Shown here: positions 25,963 through 34,371 of the stretch, piece by piece
Numbering within the stretch: the stretch's first letter is position 1
Layout: each line of letters starts with the position of its first letter
Assembly: GCF_003014735.1 (NCBI RefSeq)
Contig: NZ_PYAX01000018.1
Location: 62,001-126,000, forward strand
Direction: 5' to 3'
Source: Saccharothrix carnea
GTDB taxonomy: Bacteria; Actinomycetota; Actinomycetes; Mycobacteriales; Pseudonocardiaceae
Length of the DNA stretch: 64,000 bases
Translations under genes and position numbers: made by a program
Notes under the pieces: model-generated
The model's input: the letters and a program-made list of their open reading frames with translations, nothing else
What the model was told of the DNA's origin: nothing
The model's database searches: none

Positions 25963-26362
25963 GGTCGACGTCGGCGAGGTCGTCCACCCCGACCACGTCG
26001 GCGCCGTGGAACACCACGACCACGCCCAGCTCGGTGAAACCGGGGACGCGGCACTCGGCGAACCGGACCAGCCAGTCCCGGCCGGGGTGGAAGGTGAACT
26101 CCGGGCCGGACACGGCGTCGGGACCGTAGCCGGGGCGGTCGCGCAGGTGGCCGGCCACGGCCTGGTGGGCGGTGGCGAGCAGCCGGTCGCGGTCGCGCAG
26201 GACCGAGCCGATGAACGGCAGGTCGAGGTCGTCGGTGGTGGCCGGCTCCTCCACCAGCACGCTCACCGACGCCCCGGCGGCGGTCGCGTTCCAGCACGCC
26301 ACACCTTCGGGCACGTGGTCCACCGGGGTCAGCTCGCCGAAACCGGGAATCGTGATCGTCAC
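25949..26362 (-). CDS. Conserved-looking small protein of unknown function
   Basis: The GTG at 26362 opens 137 residues beginning MTITIPGFGELTPVDHVPEG. It is acidic and soluble, without signal peptide or membrane helix. Alternating hydrophobic residues (VSVLVEE, WLVRFAECRVPGF, LGVVVVFHG) suggest a compact alpha/beta fold. It is convergent with the flavoenzyme and overlaps it by 14 bp, so it is probably not part of that operon. No family is recognised. Confidence 0.6.
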   Translation of the reverse strand: MTITIPGFGELTPVDHVPEGVACWNATAAGASVSVLVEEPATTDDLDLPFIGSVLRDRDRLLATAHQAVAGHLRDRPGYGPDAVSGPEFTFHPGRDWLVRFAECRVPGFTELGVVVVFHGADVVGVDDLADVDLTDE

Positions 26363-26483
26363 CCGGCGATCCTAGTGCCGCCCTCGGCGCCGCTCCCGGA
26401 CGCGACCGGAACCGGGCCGCCAGGTCGGCGAGAACCGGTCCGCCGGTCCCTTGACGGCGGCACCACCCGTGAAGTTCGCTGTG

Positions 26484-26497
26484 GGAGAGCGCTCTCC
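26484..26497. promoter_or_regulatory. LacI-family operator-like palindrome upstream of GH3 gene
   Basis: GGAGAGCGCTCTCC is a perfect 14-bp palindrome with a central CG, 67 bp before the GH3 start codon. It resembles operators of LacI-type sugar repressors in actinomycetes such as the CebR box TGGGAGCGCTCCCA. It suggests induction of the GH3 enzyme by an oligosaccharide. No LacI-type gene is present in the window. Confidence 0.6.
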
Positions 26498-26563
26498 GAG
26501 AGTCTGTCTACGATCCGCGGCCGGCGGCACACCGGCCGCGGGTCACCCCTGCCTGGAGTCGCC

Positions 26564-29500
26564 ATGCCCGAAGCACCCACCCGGCACCGCCGCCGGGTAC
26601 CGTCCCTGCTCCCCTTCCCGCGCCGCGGGCGGTTCTCCCCCGCCCTGCTCGCACTGCCGCGACGTCGCCGGGTCCGGCCCCTGCCCGCCGTGCTGAGCGT
26701 CGTCGCCGCCCTGGTCGCCGGACAGCTCGCCATCGGGTCGCCCTCGGCGCAAGCGGCCGGGGTCCTGCTGTCGCAGGGCAAGCCGACCACCGCGTCGTCC
26801 GCCGAGAACGGCGGCACCGCCGCGTCCGCCGCCACCGACGGCAACGCGGGCACCCGGTGGTCCAGCGCGTTCGCCGACCCGCAGTGGTTGAGCGTCGACC
26901 TGGGCGCCACCGCGACGCTGGACCGCGTGGTGCTGACCTGGGAGGCCGCGTACGCGACCGCGTTCCAGCTCCAGACCTCGGCTGACGGCGTCACGTGGAC
27001 CACGGTCCACACCACCGCCAACGGCTCCGGCGGCACGCAGAGCATCCCGGTCACCGGCACCGGCCGGCACGTGCGGATGTTCGGCACCGCCCGCGCGACC
27101 GGCTACGGCTACTCGCTGTGGGAGTTCCAGGTCTACGGCACGACCGGTGGCACGCCGGCCGGCACGCCGATCTCGGAGTACAAGCAGGTCGCGGCCTCGA
27201 CCTGGGAGGGCGGCAACGCGCCCGCCGCGGCGCTCGACGGCCGCACGAACACCCGCTGGTCCAGCCAGTTCGCCGACAACCAGTGGCTGCGGGTCGACTT
27301 CGGCGCCGTCGCCACCGTCAACCAGGTCGTGCTGAACTGGGAGGGCGCGTACGCGCGCGGCTACCGGCTCGAACTGTCGAACGACGCGGTGAACTGGACG
27401 TCGATCTACTCCACCACCACCGGAGCGGGCGGCGTGGAACGGCTCAACGTCGGCGGCACGGGCCGCTACCTGCGGCTGTTCGCCACCACACGGGCCACCG
27501 GCTACGGCGTCTCGTTGTGGGAGTTCCAGGTCTTCGGCACCGTCGACACGTCCGCGGCCACCCCGCCGTTGCTGTCGCCGCCGACCAAGGCCCCGGCGGG
27601 GACGGGCCGGTTCGCCCTGTCCGCGCCCGCCGACAACGCGATGGTCACGTCGACCCGGCGTCCGGTGTTCTCGTGGGCGTCCGTGCCGGGCGCGGTGCGC
27701 TACCAGGTCTGGCTCAACGTCAGCCGCACGGACTACGACTTCACCGCATCGGGCAACCTGATCGACCTCTACACCAAGGTCGCCGAGCCGACCGGCACGA
27801 GCTACACACCGTCGTGGGACATCGCGGACCGGTGGACGTACAAGTGGTTCGTCGTCGCGGTGGACGGGTCGGGCGGCACCAGCGCGTCGAACATCCGCAC
27901 GTTCAGCGTGTACGTGCCGACGTTGGCTTCGGTGGACGACGGTGTGCGGGTGGTGAACGGCAGCCGTGACCTGAACAAGAACGGCGCGATCGAACCGTAC
28001 GAGGACTGGCGGCAGCCCGTGGAGACGCGGGTGAACGACCTGCTCGGTCGGATGACGATCGAGGAGAAGGCGTACCAGATGTTCTACAACGCCCAGGTGT
28101 TCCCCCGTTCGGGGTGGCACTTCGGGCCGGCGGAGGCGCAGGACCTGCACAACGCGTTGCTCGGGTCGAGCGGGACGCGGTTGGGCATCCCGTTCGTGAC
28201 GGCCGGTGACACGATCGCCGGGTACAAGACGACGTACCCGTTGCAGAGCGCGTTGGCGGCGGCGCGGAACTACCCGTTGCAGTACAAGCTCGGCGACATG
28301 CAGCGGCGTGAGCAGCTGGAGGTCGGGGCGCGCGGTGTGCTGGGGCCGTTGGCCGAGGTGGGCACGAAGGTGCTGTACCCGCGCATCCAGGAGGGCAACG
28401 GCGAGAGCACCGAGGTCGCGCAGGCCCAGGTGCGGGCGCTGGTGGCCGGGTTGCAGGGCGGGCCGGAGCTGAACCCGGCTTCCGTGCTGGCGACCGTGAA
28501 GCACTGGCCGGGTGAGGGTGCCGGTGGTGAGGCGTTGATCGTGTTCGACAACGTGACGATCAAGTACCACACCGCGCCGTTCCGGGCCGCGATGGAGGCC
28601 GGTGCGGTGAACATCATGCCCGGTTACGCGGGCAGTTCGCTGCTGGACCCGGGCGGGCCGGGTGCGGGTGACAGCGCGAAGATCCTCGCGTACCTGCGGC
28701 AGAACCTCGGGTACACGGGGCTGATCACGACCGACTGGTTGCCGTCCGGCTCGTGGGTGGGTGCGGCGAACGCCGGTTCCGACGTGATGGGTGGTGCGGA
28801 CCCGGGTGCGCCGGGGTTCACCATGGGCCAGTTCACGTCGGGGGTGCCGGCGGCGCGGATCGACGACGCCGTGCGGCGGGTGCTGCGGTTGAAGTTCAAG
28901 CTCGGGATCTTCGAGAACCCGTACGGCGACCCGGTGAACGGGCCCTACCGGTTCCACAAGCCGGAGTACGCGGCGCTGGCGAACCAGGCGTCGCGTGAGG
29001 CGATGACGTTGTTGAAGAACACTCCCGGTGTGCTGCCGGTGCGGTTGAACCGGGGTGACAACATCGTGGTGGCCGGTCCGCGTGCGGACGACACGGCCGC
29101 GTGCTGCATCTGGACGAGCTACTTCCACCAGGAGTACGGCTCGCAGACCATGCTGCAGGCGATCCGCACACGTGCCGCGCAGGCCGGGGTGAACGTGCAC
29201 AAGGACACCGGGCCGTCGCCGAAGCTGGCGATCGTGGCCGTGGGCGAGACGTCGTACACGCACGCGACGAGTTGGCCGAAGGAGCAGCCCTACCTGCCGC
29301 CCGAGCAGCTGGCGCTGATCCAGGACTTCCACCGCCAGGGCATCCCCGTCGTGGTCGCCCTGGTGCTCCCCCGGCCCTACGTGATCACGGAGTGGCACAA
29401 CCTGGCCAGCGCGATCGTCGTGACCTACCGCGGTGGTGAGGAGATGGGTCCGGCGCTGGCCTCGCTCCTGTTCGGCGACTACACCCCGACCGGCAAGCTG

Positions 29501-29716
29501 CCGTGGCAACTGCCGCGGGCGTTGTCCGACGTCCTCCGCCCCGGTGGCACCGACGTCCCGGCCGACGCCACCGAGCACTGGGACCTGCCGTACGACCTGG
29601 GCGCCACGGCCGCCGAACGTGCCGACATCCGGGCCAAGATCGACGCCGGCACCCCGGTCCCGCCGACCTACGGCACCCCGCTCTACCCCTTCGGCGCCGG
29701 CCGCACCACCTTCTGA
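26564..29716 (+). CDS. Secreted GH3 glycosidase with two F5/8-type C (discoidin/CBM32-like) domains
   Basis: ATG 26564 follows GGAG with five-base spacing; the longer frame to 26006 lacks support. The 1050-residue protein has an unusually long Arg-rich signal region (about 65 residues, ending SPSAQAAG). Two discoidin-like domains follow (about 65-200 and 205-330, each ending SLWEFQVYGT/FGT), then an Fn3-like linker (about 345-450) and a GH3 catalytic region. GH3 marks are KHWPGEG and the candidate nucleophile D724 in LITTDWLPSG. GH3 enzymes remove terminal beta-linked sugars; the twin carbohydrate-binding domains point to polymer or cell-wall glycans. It is followed by a nested inverted-repeat terminator zone. 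Confidence 0.88.
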   Translation: MPEAPTRHRRRVPSLLPFPRRGRFSPALLALPRRRRVRPLPAVLSVVAALVAGQLAIGSPSAQAAGVLLSQGKPTTASSAENGGTAASAATDGNAGTRWSSAFADPQWLSVDLGATATLDRVVLTWEAAYATAFQLQTSADGVTWTTVHTTANGSGGTQSIPVTGTGRHVRMFGTARATGYGYSLWEFQVYGTTGGTPAGTPISEYKQVAASTWEGGNAPAAALDGRTNTRWSSQFADNQWLRVDFGAVATVNQVVLNWEGAYARGYRLELSNDAVNWTSIYSTTTGAGGVERLNVGGTGRYLRLFATTRATGYGVSLWEFQVFGTVDTSAATPPLLSPPTKAPAGTGRFALSAPADNAMVTSTRRPVFSWASVPGAVRYQVWLNVSRTDYDFTASGNLIDLYTKVAEPTGTSYTPSWDIADRWTYKWFVVAVDGSGGTSASNIRTFSVYVPTLASVDDGVRVVNGSRDLNKNGAIEPYEDWRQPVETRVNDLLGRMTIEEKAYQMFYNAQVFPRSGWHFGPAEAQDLHNALLGSSGTRLGIPFVTAGDTIAGYKTTYPLQSALAAARNYPLQYKLGDMQRREQLEVGARGVLGPLAEVGTKVLYPRIQEGNGESTEVAQAQVRALVAGLQGGPELNPASVLATVKHWPGEGAGGEALIVFDNVTIKYHTAPFRAAMEAGAVNIMPGYAGSSLLDPGGPGAGDSAKILAYLRQNLGYTGLITTDWLPSGSWVGAANAGSDVMGGADPGAPGFTMGQFTSGVPAARIDDAVRRVLRLKFKLGIFENPYGDPVNGPYRFHKPEYAALANQASREAMTLLKNTPGVLPVRLNRGDNIVVAGPRADDTAACCIWTSYFHQEYGSQTMLQAIRTRAAQAGVNVHKDTGPSPKLAIVAVGETSYTHATSWPKEQPYLPPEQLALIQDFHRQGIPVVVALVLPRPYVITEWHNLASAIVVTYRGGEEMGPALASLLFGDYTPTGKLPWQLPRALSDVLRPGGTDVPADATEHWDLPYDLGATAAERADIRAKIDAGTPVPPTYGTPLYPFGAGRTTF

Positions 29717-29718
29717 CC

Positions 29719-29922
29719 GCGAGAGTCGTACCTCCAGGCCCCGCGTGTCCTACGTTCGCGTCACGCGTGTCCTACGTTCAGAACACCCGAGTTGAACGCT
29801 CAGAACGAGATCGACTGTGCTGAGTGTTCAACTCGGGGGTCGCGAACGTAGGACACGCGCGTTCCGAACGTAGGACACGCGTGGGCTCGGGGTTGGACTC
29901 TCGCGGCGTGAAGGTACGACTC
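29719..29922. repeat. Nested inverted repeats between convergent genes, probable bidirectional terminator
   Basis: Four inverted-repeat pairs are nested in 204 bp. The outermost GAGTCGTACCT (29723-29733) pairs with 29912-29922. CGCGTGTCCTACGTTCGCG (29742-29760) pairs perfectly with 29841-29859. ACGCGTGTCCTACGTTC (29763-29779) pairs perfectly with 29866-29882. A central 18-bp stem (29786-29803 with 29820-29837, one mismatch) has a 16-nt loop. The two CGTGTCCTACGTTC copies are direct repeats of each other, then appear twice inverted. The outer arm reaches the stop codon of the minus-strand gene. It probably terminates both transcripts and may be a dispersed genomic repeat. Confidence 0.75.
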
Positions 29923-30394
29923 ACGGGGAGAGGGTGGTGATGCGGGTGCGGAGGGCGGATTCCAGGTCGCGCAGTTCGCGGGCCGGTGGGCCGAGGCCGG
30001 TCAGGGCGAGGCGGTGGCGTTCCAGGCGGTCGGAGCGGTAGCGGGGGAACGCGAGCTTCAGCGCGCAGTCCAGCATGACCAGGTGGTAGCGGAGGAGTTC
30101 GACGGTCCGCCGCGACAGCGGGGGGCGGTCGGTCTGCCACGCGAGGTCCGCCGCCCAGCCGGTCAGCCTGCCGTACTGGGCCGCCACGGCACGTCCGCTG
30201 CGCGCGACCTCCCACGACGGCTCACCGGGTTGCGCGCAGCCGGCGATCACGGCCTCCGCCCGGTCCTGCAGCGCCACGGCCTGGACCACGACCTCCAGCA
30301 ACGTCCCCAGCCGCACGAGTTCCGCCGTGGCCGGGTCGAGCATCACGCTCGTCGGTTCGGCACGGCGACGCGCCCTGCGCGGACGAATGCGCAC
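29921..30394 (-). CDS. Small helical protein of unknown function
   Basis: From GTG 30394 the product is 157 residues, with a basic N-terminus (RIRPRRARRRAEPTS) and a body of predicted amphipathic helices (VRLGTLLEVVVQAVALQDRA, VELLRYHLVMLDCALKLAF). No motif or membrane span is seen. It lies 46 bp downstream of the NarL-type regulator on the same strand and may share its transcript. The start is uncertain; the frame is open to 30532, inside the regulator gene, and ATG 30343 is also possible. Confidence 0.5.
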   Translation of the reverse strand: MRIRPRRARRRAEPTSVMLDPATAELVRLGTLLEVVVQAVALQDRAEAVIAGCAQPGEPSWEVARSGRAVAAQYGRLTGWAADLAWQTDRPPLSRRTVELLRYHLVMLDCALKLAFPRYRSDRLERHRLALTGLGPPARELRDLESALRTRITTLSP

Positions 30395-30440
30395 CACCGC
30401 ACGGTACCGCGCACCCGACCCGCGCGGCGGACCGTAACGA

Positions 30441-31142
30441 TCAAGACGTGCGCCCGGCCGGCGGCGGCGGGCTGCTGCCCGGCGCGACCAGCCCGCTGTG
30501 GTACGCGGCGGCGATCGCCTGGGCGCGGTCACGCAGCCCGAGCTTCATCAGGATCCGCCCCAGGTGCGTCTTCACCGTCGCCTCACCGACCACGAGGTGC
30601 GCGGCGATCTCCGGGTTCGACAGCCCGTGCGCCACGAGCACCAGCACCTCCCGCTCACGCGCCGTCAGCTCGCCCATCTCCGCCGACGTGGGCATCTGGT
30701 GGCGCGGCCGGGCCGCGAACTCCCGGATCAGTCCTTTCGCGACGGTCGGGTCCAGCCACGCCTCGCCCGACGCCACCGCGCGCACCGCGTCGACCAGCTC
30801 GCGCGGCACCGCGTCCTTGAGCAGGAACCCCGACGCGCCCGCCCGCAACGCCGCGTACACGGCCTCGTCCACGTGGTACGTCGTCAGGATGATGATCTTG
30901 GTGGCGTGGTCCTCGCCCGCCGGGTCGGCGTCGATGATCCGCCGCGTCGCCTCCACCCCGTCCACGCCGGGCATCCGCACGTCCATCAGCACCACGTCGG
31001 GGTGCAGCTCGCCGGCCCGCGCCACCGCGCCCGCGCCCTCGTCCGCCTCGGCCACCACCTCGATGTCCGGCTCGGCGTCGAGCAGCATCGCCAGACCGGC
31101 CCGCACCAACGGCTGGTCGTCCACCAGCATCACCCGGATCAC
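30441..31142 (-). CDS. NarL/FixJ-family response regulator
   Basis: GTG 31142 overlaps the kinase stop as GTGA and gives 233 residues. The REC domain has phospho-acceptor D54 (DVVLMDVRMPGVDG) and the Lys in FLLKDAV. The C-terminal LuxR-type helix-turn-helix reads LTAREREVLVLVAHGLSNPE, then VKTHLGRILMKLGLRDRAQA. It should bind DNA as a dimer once phosphorylated by the upstream kinase. Translational coupling makes the pairing secure; target genes are unknown. Confidence 0.93.
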   Translation of the reverse strand: MIRVMLVDDQPLVRAGLAMLLDAEPDIEVVAEADEGAGAVARAGELHPDVVLMDVRMPGVDGVEATRRIIDADPAGEDHATKIIILTTYHVDEAVYAALRAGASGFLLKDAVPRELVDAVRAVASGEAWLDPTVAKGLIREFAARPRHQMPTSAEMGELTAREREVLVLVAHGLSNPEIAAHLVVGEATVKTHLGRILMKLGLRDRAQAIAAAYHSGLVAPGSSPPPPAGRTS

Positions 31143-32356
31143 CGGTGTTCCCGCACGGGGTCGCTCGCCACCGGGCCCGCGACCGGCAGCACGGCCGTCA
31201 CCCGGAACCCGCCCGACGACACCTCTTCCGCCGCCAGCCGCCCGCCCACGATCGCCAGCCGCTCCCGCAGCCCGGCCAGACCGTGGTTCGTGGACAGCGC
31301 GAGCTCCGGCCGCCGCCCCCGGCCGTCGTCGATGACCTCGACGGTCAGCTCGTCGGGCTCCCAGCGCAGCCGCACCTCCACGCACGCGCCCGGTCCGACG
31401 TGCTTGGTCACGTTCGTCAACGCCTCCTGCACGACCCGGTACGCGGCGAGGTCCACGCTGGCCGCCAGCCGGCGCGGCTCGCCCTCCACCCGCGTGTGGA
31501 CCCGCACCCCGGCCGCCACGACCGTGCCGACCAGGTGCTCGACGTCGGCCAGGCCGGGCTGCGGCCTGCCGGTCACGCCGTCACCGGATTCGTCCTCGTC
31601 GCTGAGCCGCAACGCGGTCAGCATCCGCCGCAGTTCGCCCATCGCCTGCTCACCGGCTTCCTCGATGTGGCCGAGCGCGTGCCCGACGCGCACCGGGTCG
31701 GTGTCGAGCACCCGCCGCGCGCCCGCCGCCTGCAGCACCATCACGGTCACCGAGTGCGCCACGATGTCGTGCAGTTCGCGCGCGATGCGGGTGCGTTCGG
31801 CCACCACCGCCTCGTGCGCCTCGACCCGGCGGCGGAACTCCAGGTCGTCGGCGTGCTGCCGGCTCAGCCGCGCCCACCGCCCGCCGGCCCACACGCAGCC
31901 GTGCACGAGCAGGTAGAACACCAGCGTGGCGTAGGTGGCGACCAGCCGCGCCTCGGGCGGCCGGGACGCGGCCTCCCGCAGCCCGGCCAGCACGGCGAGC
32001 ACCGCGCACGCGAGCAGCGCACCGGCCGACACCCTCGCCTGCGCCCGCAGCGCGACGGTGAACAGCGCCACGCACGGGATGGCGGTCGGCTGGAACTCCA
32101 GCTCGCTCGTCGGCGTGACGAGCACCGCCCACACCCAGACCACGCAGAACACCAGCACCGGGTGCCTGCGCCGCACCAGCAACGCGGCGAACCCGATCAC
32201 GGCCAGTGCGACGAACAGCCACATCCCCGCGCCCTCGGGTTTTCGGCTGCTCACCGCGGAGAACAGGAAGACGTCCACCACGGCGGCCGACGCCGCCACG
32301 GCCAGATCGGCCGCCGTGGCGTGGGACAACCACGGTGGCCGTCCCCGCCGGTCCAT
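31139..32356 (-). CDS. Membrane sensor histidine kinase (NarL-partner, HisKA_3 type)
   Basis: The 405-residue kinase starts at ATG 32356, overlapping the upstream stop by one base (TGATG). Five to six hydrophobic segments fill residues about 15-165 (MWLFVALAVIGFAALLV, VLVFCVVWVWAVLVT, ALLACAVLAVLAGL), with little extracytoplasmic sequence, so it may sense membrane state. The phospho-acceptor His is in RELHDIVAHS. The HATPase has VVQEALTNVTKH and DDGRG and ends at the regulator start. It is the middle gene of a three- or four-gene operon. Confidence 0.92.
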   Translation of the reverse strand: MDRRGRPPWLSHATAADLAVAASAAVVDVFLFSAVSSRKPEGAGMWLFVALAVIGFAALLVRRRHPVLVFCVVWVWAVLVTPTSELEFQPTAIPCVALFTVALRAQARVSAGALLACAVLAVLAGLREAASRPPEARLVATYATLVFYLLVHGCVWAGGRWARLSRQHADDLEFRRRVEAHEAVVAERTRIARELHDIVAHSVTVMVLQAAGARRVLDTDPVRVGHALGHIEEAGEQAMGELRRMLTALRLSDEDESGDGVTGRPQPGLADVEHLVGTVVAAGVRVHTRVEGEPRRLAASVDLAAYRVVQEALTNVTKHVGPGACVEVRLRWEPDELTVEVIDDGRGRRPELALSTNHGLAGLRERLAIVGGRLAAEEVSSGGFRVTAVLPVAGPVASDPVREHR

Positions 32357-32916
32357 CAGGCGGTCCCCTTCCGGCACGTGGGCAGCACGTCGCACGGGCC
32401 GCCCGGCACGAGACCGTCCTCGGGCTCCTCGAACTCGGGCTCGCGCTGCGCGGCCTCGATCGCGGGCACCTGGCGCAGCAGGTCCGGCGTGACGGCGTCC
32501 CGCGCGCCGGGTTCGATCGCGCCCAGGTACGCCAGCGCCGCCCACAGGTCGCCCGGGTGCCGCTTGAGCGCCTCCTCCAACTCGCTCTCGGTGAACTCGC
32601 CGACGTTCGGCCGGTGCCGCGAGTCGTTCGCCATCCGGATCAGCGCGAACCGGGCGCCCTCGCCGCCGGGCACCAGGCAGAACGTGACCCGTTCGGCGAC
32701 GAGCCGCTCGATCCGGCCGCCCGCGCCCAGCGGCAGCGGCAGCACCAGCAGGTCGATGCCCTCGGTGGCCTCGGCGATCCCGTCGGTCGAGGCGGGCACG
32801 AGCACCACGCCGGGTTCGGTCAGCAGCCCGGTGGCCAGGTGGCCTTCCCACGGTTTCTCGGCGAAACCGTGTGCCTGCACCGACACCGCGAGGCGCACGT
32901 TGGAACTGGACACCAT
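32356..32916 (-). CDS. Protein of unknown function heading a two-component operon
   Basis: ATG 32916 is preceded by a strong purine-rich site (AAGGGGAGGGG) and gives 186 residues beginning MVSSSNVRLAVSVQAHGFAE. The beta-rich N-terminal half (WEGHLATGLLTEPGVVLVPA, GIDLLVLPLPLG) looks like a fragment of a chymotrypsin-like fold, but no catalytic triad is visible. The C-terminus is acidic (EPEFEEPEDG) and contains two Cys in GPCDVLPTC. Its stop overlaps the kinase start by one base, so it probably works with that kinase, perhaps as a signal-binding partner; this is inference. Confidence 0.6.
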   Translation of the reverse strand: MVSSSNVRLAVSVQAHGFAEKPWEGHLATGLLTEPGVVLVPASTDGIAEATEGIDLLVLPLPLGAGGRIERLVAERVTFCLVPGGEGARFALIRMANDSRHRPNVGEFTESELEEALKRHPGDLWAALAYLGAIEPGARDAVTPDLLRQVPAIEAAQREPEFEEPEDGLVPGGPCDVLPTCRKGTA

Positions 32917-33177
32917 TCCCCTCCCCTTGTCACCCGATCCCACGTTCACCGCACGCGCATTTCCGCGCGCCGCGAACAATGGGATCACCCCCTGCCCGGA
33001 CTATCGTCCACCCCGCGTCGGAGCTTGACGATCCCCCTCCCGGTTTACCTCGATCGGGCGACGCCGCACGGGAAAGCGGAGGCGGCGAATCCCCCCGTGG
33101 ACCGACGAAAAGGCACCGTGCGATTCAGCACCATTGTCGTCGAAACCAGCGGGCAAACCGGATCGACGGAGGCGCGA

Positions 33178-34359
33178 GTGTCCACGGAGCCAGTTCCGCG
33201 CAGTCACGCCAGGGTGTTGTCCGAATGGGAGACCGCGCACTGGAAATCGCTGCCCGCGGCCCAGCAGCCGGCGTGGCCGGACCGCCGGGGGCGGGCGTTC
33301 CGGGCCCGGCTGGCACGGCTGGAAGGCCTGGTGACACCGGCCGAGGTGGCGGCGTTGCGCGCGGACCTGGCCGAGGTCGCGGCCGGTCGGCGGCTGGTCC
33401 TGCAGGCCGGTGACTGCGCCGAGTCGTTCGCCGAGTGCGGACCGCGGCACGTGACGCCCAAGGCGGCGTTGGTCGACCGGCTGGCCACCGCGCTGGGCGG
33501 CGGCGACGTGCCCGTGGTGCGGGTCGGCCGGATGGCCGGGCAGTTCGCCAAGCCGCGCTCCCGGCCGACCGAGTTCGTCGGCGGGGTCGAGCTGCCGGTG
33601 TACCGGGGCGACCTGGTCAACGCGCCGCAGCCGCACGTGCTGGCCCGGCAGCCGGACCCGACGCGGCTCGTCGCGGGCTACCACGCCGCGCGGTCGGCGA
33701 CGGAGCTGCTGCGCGGCCACCACCCGTGGCTGCGGACCAGCCACGAGGCGCTGGTGCTGGACTACGAGCTGCCGCTGGTGCGCCTGGACGACCGGGGCGT
33801 CCCGCTGCTCACCTCGACGCACTGGCCGTGGATCGGCGACCGCACACGTGACGTGTGCGGTGCGCACGTCCGGCTGCTGGCGTCGGTGGCCAACCCGGTG
33901 GCCTGCAAGGTCGGCCCCGGGCTGCGGCCCGACGAGCTGCGGGCGCTGTGCGACCGCCTCGACCCGGAGCGGGAGCCCGGTCGGCTGACGCTCATCGCCC
34001 GCCTCGGCGCGGACCGCGTGGCCGAGCTGCTGCCGCCGCTGGTGGAGGTGGTCCGCGCGGCGGGCCACCCGGTGATCTGGCTGTGCGACCCGATGCACGG
34101 CAACACGGTCACCGACGCGGACGGCCGCAAGGCACGACTGGTCGACGCGGTCGTCCGCGAGGTGGCGGACTTCCGGGCGGTCGTGCACGCCGCCGGTGGG
34201 GTGGCCGGCGGCCTGCACCTGGAAACGACCCCGGACGAGGTCGAGGAGTGCGGTTGGGACGGGTTCCCGACCGGCTCGTACACGAGCCTCTGCGACCCGC
34301 GGCTCAACCCCGGACAGGCGCTCGCCGTGGTCGCGGCGTGGCGCGCTGTCCGGTTCTGA
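33178..34359 (+). CDS. Class II 3-deoxy-D-arabino-heptulosonate 7-phosphate (DAHP) synthase
   Basis: GTG 33178 follows GGAGG with five-base spacing and gives 393 residues; the frame is open upstream but without a better site. Motifs of the plant-type (class II) enzyme are clear: LQAGDCAESFAECG, VVRVGRMAGQFAKPRS, FVGGVELPVYRGD, CKVGPGLRP and VIWLCDPMHGNT. It condenses phosphoenolpyruvate with erythrose 4-phosphate, the first step of the shikimate route. The short length, compared with about 460 residues in mycobacterial AroG, is typical of extra copies in secondary-metabolite clusters. A chorismatase gene follows after 12 bp, so it probably boosts chorismate supply for that enzyme. Confidence 0.93.
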   Translation: MSTEPVPRSHARVLSEWETAHWKSLPAAQQPAWPDRRGRAFRARLARLEGLVTPAEVAALRADLAEVAAGRRLVLQAGDCAESFAECGPRHVTPKAALVDRLATALGGGDVPVVRVGRMAGQFAKPRSRPTEFVGGVELPVYRGDLVNAPQPHVLARQPDPTRLVAGYHAARSATELLRGHHPWLRTSHEALVLDYELPLVRLDDRGVPLLTSTHWPWIGDRTRDVCGAHVRLLASVANPVACKVGPGLRPDELRALCDRLDPEREPGRLTLIARLGADRVAELLPPLVEVVRAAGHPVIWLCDPMHGNTVTDADGRKARLVDAVVREVADFRAVVHAAGGVAGGLHLETTPDEVEECGWDGFPTGSYTSLCDPRLNPGQALAVVAAWRAVRF

Positions 34360-34371
34360 AGGGGGAAATCA

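Noticed and set aside
26543-29578. 1011-residue open frame on the minus strand across the GH3 gene
   Set aside because: It is the antisense shadow of a clear secreted GH3 protein, rich in His, Arg and Pro as expected from GC-rich third positions, with no recognisable motif.
32206-33177. In-frame upstream extension of the DAHP synthase
   Set aside because: It overlaps antisense coding sequence and lacks a ribosome site; GTG 33178 has GGAGG at ideal spacing.
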